Shown here in pieces: positions 62,839 through 64,000 of a stretch of 64,000 bases of DNA (position 1 is the first letter of the stretch; each line of letters starts with the position of its first letter). The stretch is taken from positions 62,001-126,000 of the forward strand of contig CAYJLF010000008.1 in the NCBI GenBank assembly GCA_964371055.1. Reading direction: 5' to 3'. The DNA comes from CAYJLF01 sp964371055 (GTDB lineage: Bacteria; Eisenbacteria; RBG-16-71-46; CAIMUX01). A program made the translations under genes and the position numbers. The notes under the pieces were generated by a model, which saw only the letters and a list, made by a program, of their open reading frames with translations, did no database searches and was not told the origin of the DNA.

Positions 62839-63476
62839 ACCGACCGTTCCTGGCCGGCGTCACGGGCAAAACCGGCTCGGGCAAGAGCCTCCTCTGCCGG
62901 ATGCTCTCCGAGTCCCACGGCTGTCCGGTCATCGATGCCGACGCTCTCGGGCACGAAGCGCTGCGGCGGGAGGGGGGGATCGCCCACCTCGTGCTCGCCC
63001 GTTTCGGGCCGGCCATCCTGGGGCGTGACGGCGAGATCGACCGGGCCGCGCTCGGGGCGCTGGTCTTCGCCGCGCCGCACGCGCTGGCCGACTTGAACGG
63101 AATCGTGCACCCGTGGATCGTCCGCCGGATCGGAGAGAGGATCGCCGCCTTGCCGGCGGCCGGGCCTGACGGTATCATCCTGCTCGACGCGGCCCTGCTG
63201 CCCGACTGGATCGAAGCGCTCCGACCCGACGCCGTGGTCCTGGTGCGCGCCTCGCTCGAGCGTCGCCTCGAGCGACTCGAGGCGAAGGGGGTGAGCCGGA
63301 GTGAGGCCCGTCGACGGGTGGAGGCGCAGGAACGTCTCTTTCCGGACGGCGCGTCGCCCGGATGGATCCGGGTCGACAATGACGGCGCGCCGGAGGACCT
63401 TCGGCGCGCGGCGGAGATGGTCTGGGATCGGCTGGAGGCACTCCGGCGGGCCCACAGAAGGGACGAAGCGAGATGA
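62835..63476 (+). CDS. coaE: Dephospho-CoA kinase
   Basis: The 213-residue kinase finishes CoA synthesis. It has the P-loop GVTGKTGSGKSLLC, DADALGHEAL, FAAPHALADLNGIVHPWI and the late R-x-x-x-Q region. GTG at 62835 overlaps the polA stop and its own stop overlaps the prfB ATG. Confidence 0.92.
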   Translation: MNRPFLAGVTGKTGSGKSLLCRMLSESHGCPVIDADALGHEALRREGGIAHLVLARFGPAILGRDGEIDRAALGALVFAAPHALADLNGIVHPWIVRRIGERIAALPAAGPDGIILLDAALLPDWIEALRPDAVVLVRASLERRLERLEAKGVSRSEARRRVEAQERLFPDGASPGWIRVDNDGAPEDLRRAAEMVWDRLEALRRAHRRDEAR

Positions 63477-64000
63477 ACACCACTGAACTGCGCCGCATGC
63501 ACGACGAGGGCCGGGAGCGTCTGGAGACGCTGCGGAGTTATCTTTGACCTCGACGCCCGGCGCCAGGAGGTAAAGCGCCTCGAGGAGACGATGGCCTCAC
63601 CCGGCTTCTGGGAGAAGCCGCAGCAGGCGCGGGAGCTTTTCCGTCATCTGCGTGTCCACAAGGGATTCATCGACCGTTACGCCGTGCTCAACGGACACTG
63701 GGAGGATCTCGGCGTCCTGCTCGAGCTGAGCGAGGAGGACGGAGACGAGGCGGCCGTCGAGGCCGCCGCCGCGGCCGCGCGCTTCCAGCGCGAGGTCGAC
63801 GCGTTCGAGCTCTCCACGCTGCTCGACGAGGAACATGACTTCAACCATGCCATCGTCGCCATCCATCCCGGAGCCGGCGGAACGGAGAGCCAGGACTGGG
63901 CGGAGATGCTCTACCGCATGTACCTGCGCTGGGTCGAGGCGAACGGCTTCAAGGCGAGCATCCTCGACTACCAGCCCGGCGACGAGGCCGGGATCAAGGA
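63473..64000 (+). CDS. prfB: Peptide chain release factor 2, partial, +1 frameshift
   Basis: RF2 recognises UGA and UAA stop codons. The ATG at 63473 opens a 24-codon frame that ends at TGA 63545-63547. A +1 shift at CTT TGA C joins it to the main frame, giving YLDLDARRQEVKRLEETMAS and the RF2 N-terminus ending in PGFWEKPQQA. The conserved domain reaches HPGAGGTESQDWAEMLYRMY before the window ends. Only the N-terminal third is present; the SPF motif lies outside. Confidence 0.95.
63533..63548 (+). promoter_or_regulatory. RF2 programmed +1 frameshift site
   Basis: CGGAGTTATCTTTGAC matches the RF2 autoregulatory slip site (classic form AGGGGGTATCTTTGAC): a Shine-Dalgarno-like GGAG, then CTT with the slip to TTG/TTT at the in-frame TGA. 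Low RF2 slows reading of the UGA and favours the shift to frame +1. The SD-like part is weaker than in E. coli. Confidence 0.9.

Overview
This window is about 64 kb of a GC-rich, densely packed bacterial chromosome. Genes mostly run on the + strand, with many 4-base ATGA/GTGA start-stop overlaps. The bacterium has a Gram-negative envelope: Kdo synthesis genes kdsA/kdsB/kdsD, an LpxL-type acyltransferase, lptC/lptB, lolA and bamD. Its secreted proteins carry GWxTD and FlgD-like C-terminal modules, which are typical of FCB-type candidate phyla such as Eisenbacteria or Krumholzibacteriota. That placement is inference from gene content, not a phylogenetic result.

Layout. (1) 1-11.1 kb is a nucleoside-salvage island. 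A minus-strand pair (adenosine deaminase and an MtaD/TrzA-type deaminase) faces a plus-strand run: hpt, uridine kinase, thymidine kinase, a BMP-family nucleoside-binding lipoprotein, its ABC ATPase, two permeases and a purine nucleoside phosphorylase. (2) 11.2-15.6 kb holds two tandem paralogous secreted proteins on the minus strand. Each reads through an in-frame TGA exactly where the first Cys of a thioredoxin-type CPYC motif should be, so they look like selenoproteins with a U-P-Y-C active site. A perfect hairpin follows each TGA at the same distance. This is the most interesting finding. (3) 15.9-21.9 kb carries a ClpB-D2-like AAA+ protein that has lost essentially all its catalytic residues, then phosphofructokinase, a GWxTD protein, an FN3/SUMF1 lipoprotein and a small secreted protein. 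(4) 22.2-34.7 kb is the rod-shape operon mreBCD-mrdA-rodA, running on into lgt, aroE, comF, rng, rplU and rpmA, followed by mdh and kdsB. (5) 34.8-42.8 kb is pyrG, kdsA, kdsD, lpxL-like, lptC, lptB, rpoN and hpf. (6) 42.85-48.4 kb is a complete mannose-family PTS with its kinase: hprK, EIIA, EIIB, EIIC, EIID, HPr and EI. (7) 48.4-64 kb is a phosphosugar isomerase, a sugar nucleotidyltransferase, metK, ahcY, ftsK, lolA, rimO, an unknown secreted protein, bamD, nadD, polA, coaE and the start of prfB. prfB carries the classic +1 programmed frameshift at CTT TGA C.

How it fits together. The purine/pyrimidine island imports nucleosides, splits or deaminates them and recaptures bases and nucleosides. 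The rod-shape, LPS and lipoprotein genes build the envelope. The PTS genes cluster with rpoN/hpf, a familiar regulatory neighbourhood in proteobacteria. UGA appears to have three roles here: stop codon, selenocysteine codon in the two tandem genes, and frameshift trigger in prfB. No selA/B/C/D genes, rRNA, tRNA, insertion sequence or CRISPR array was recognised in the window.
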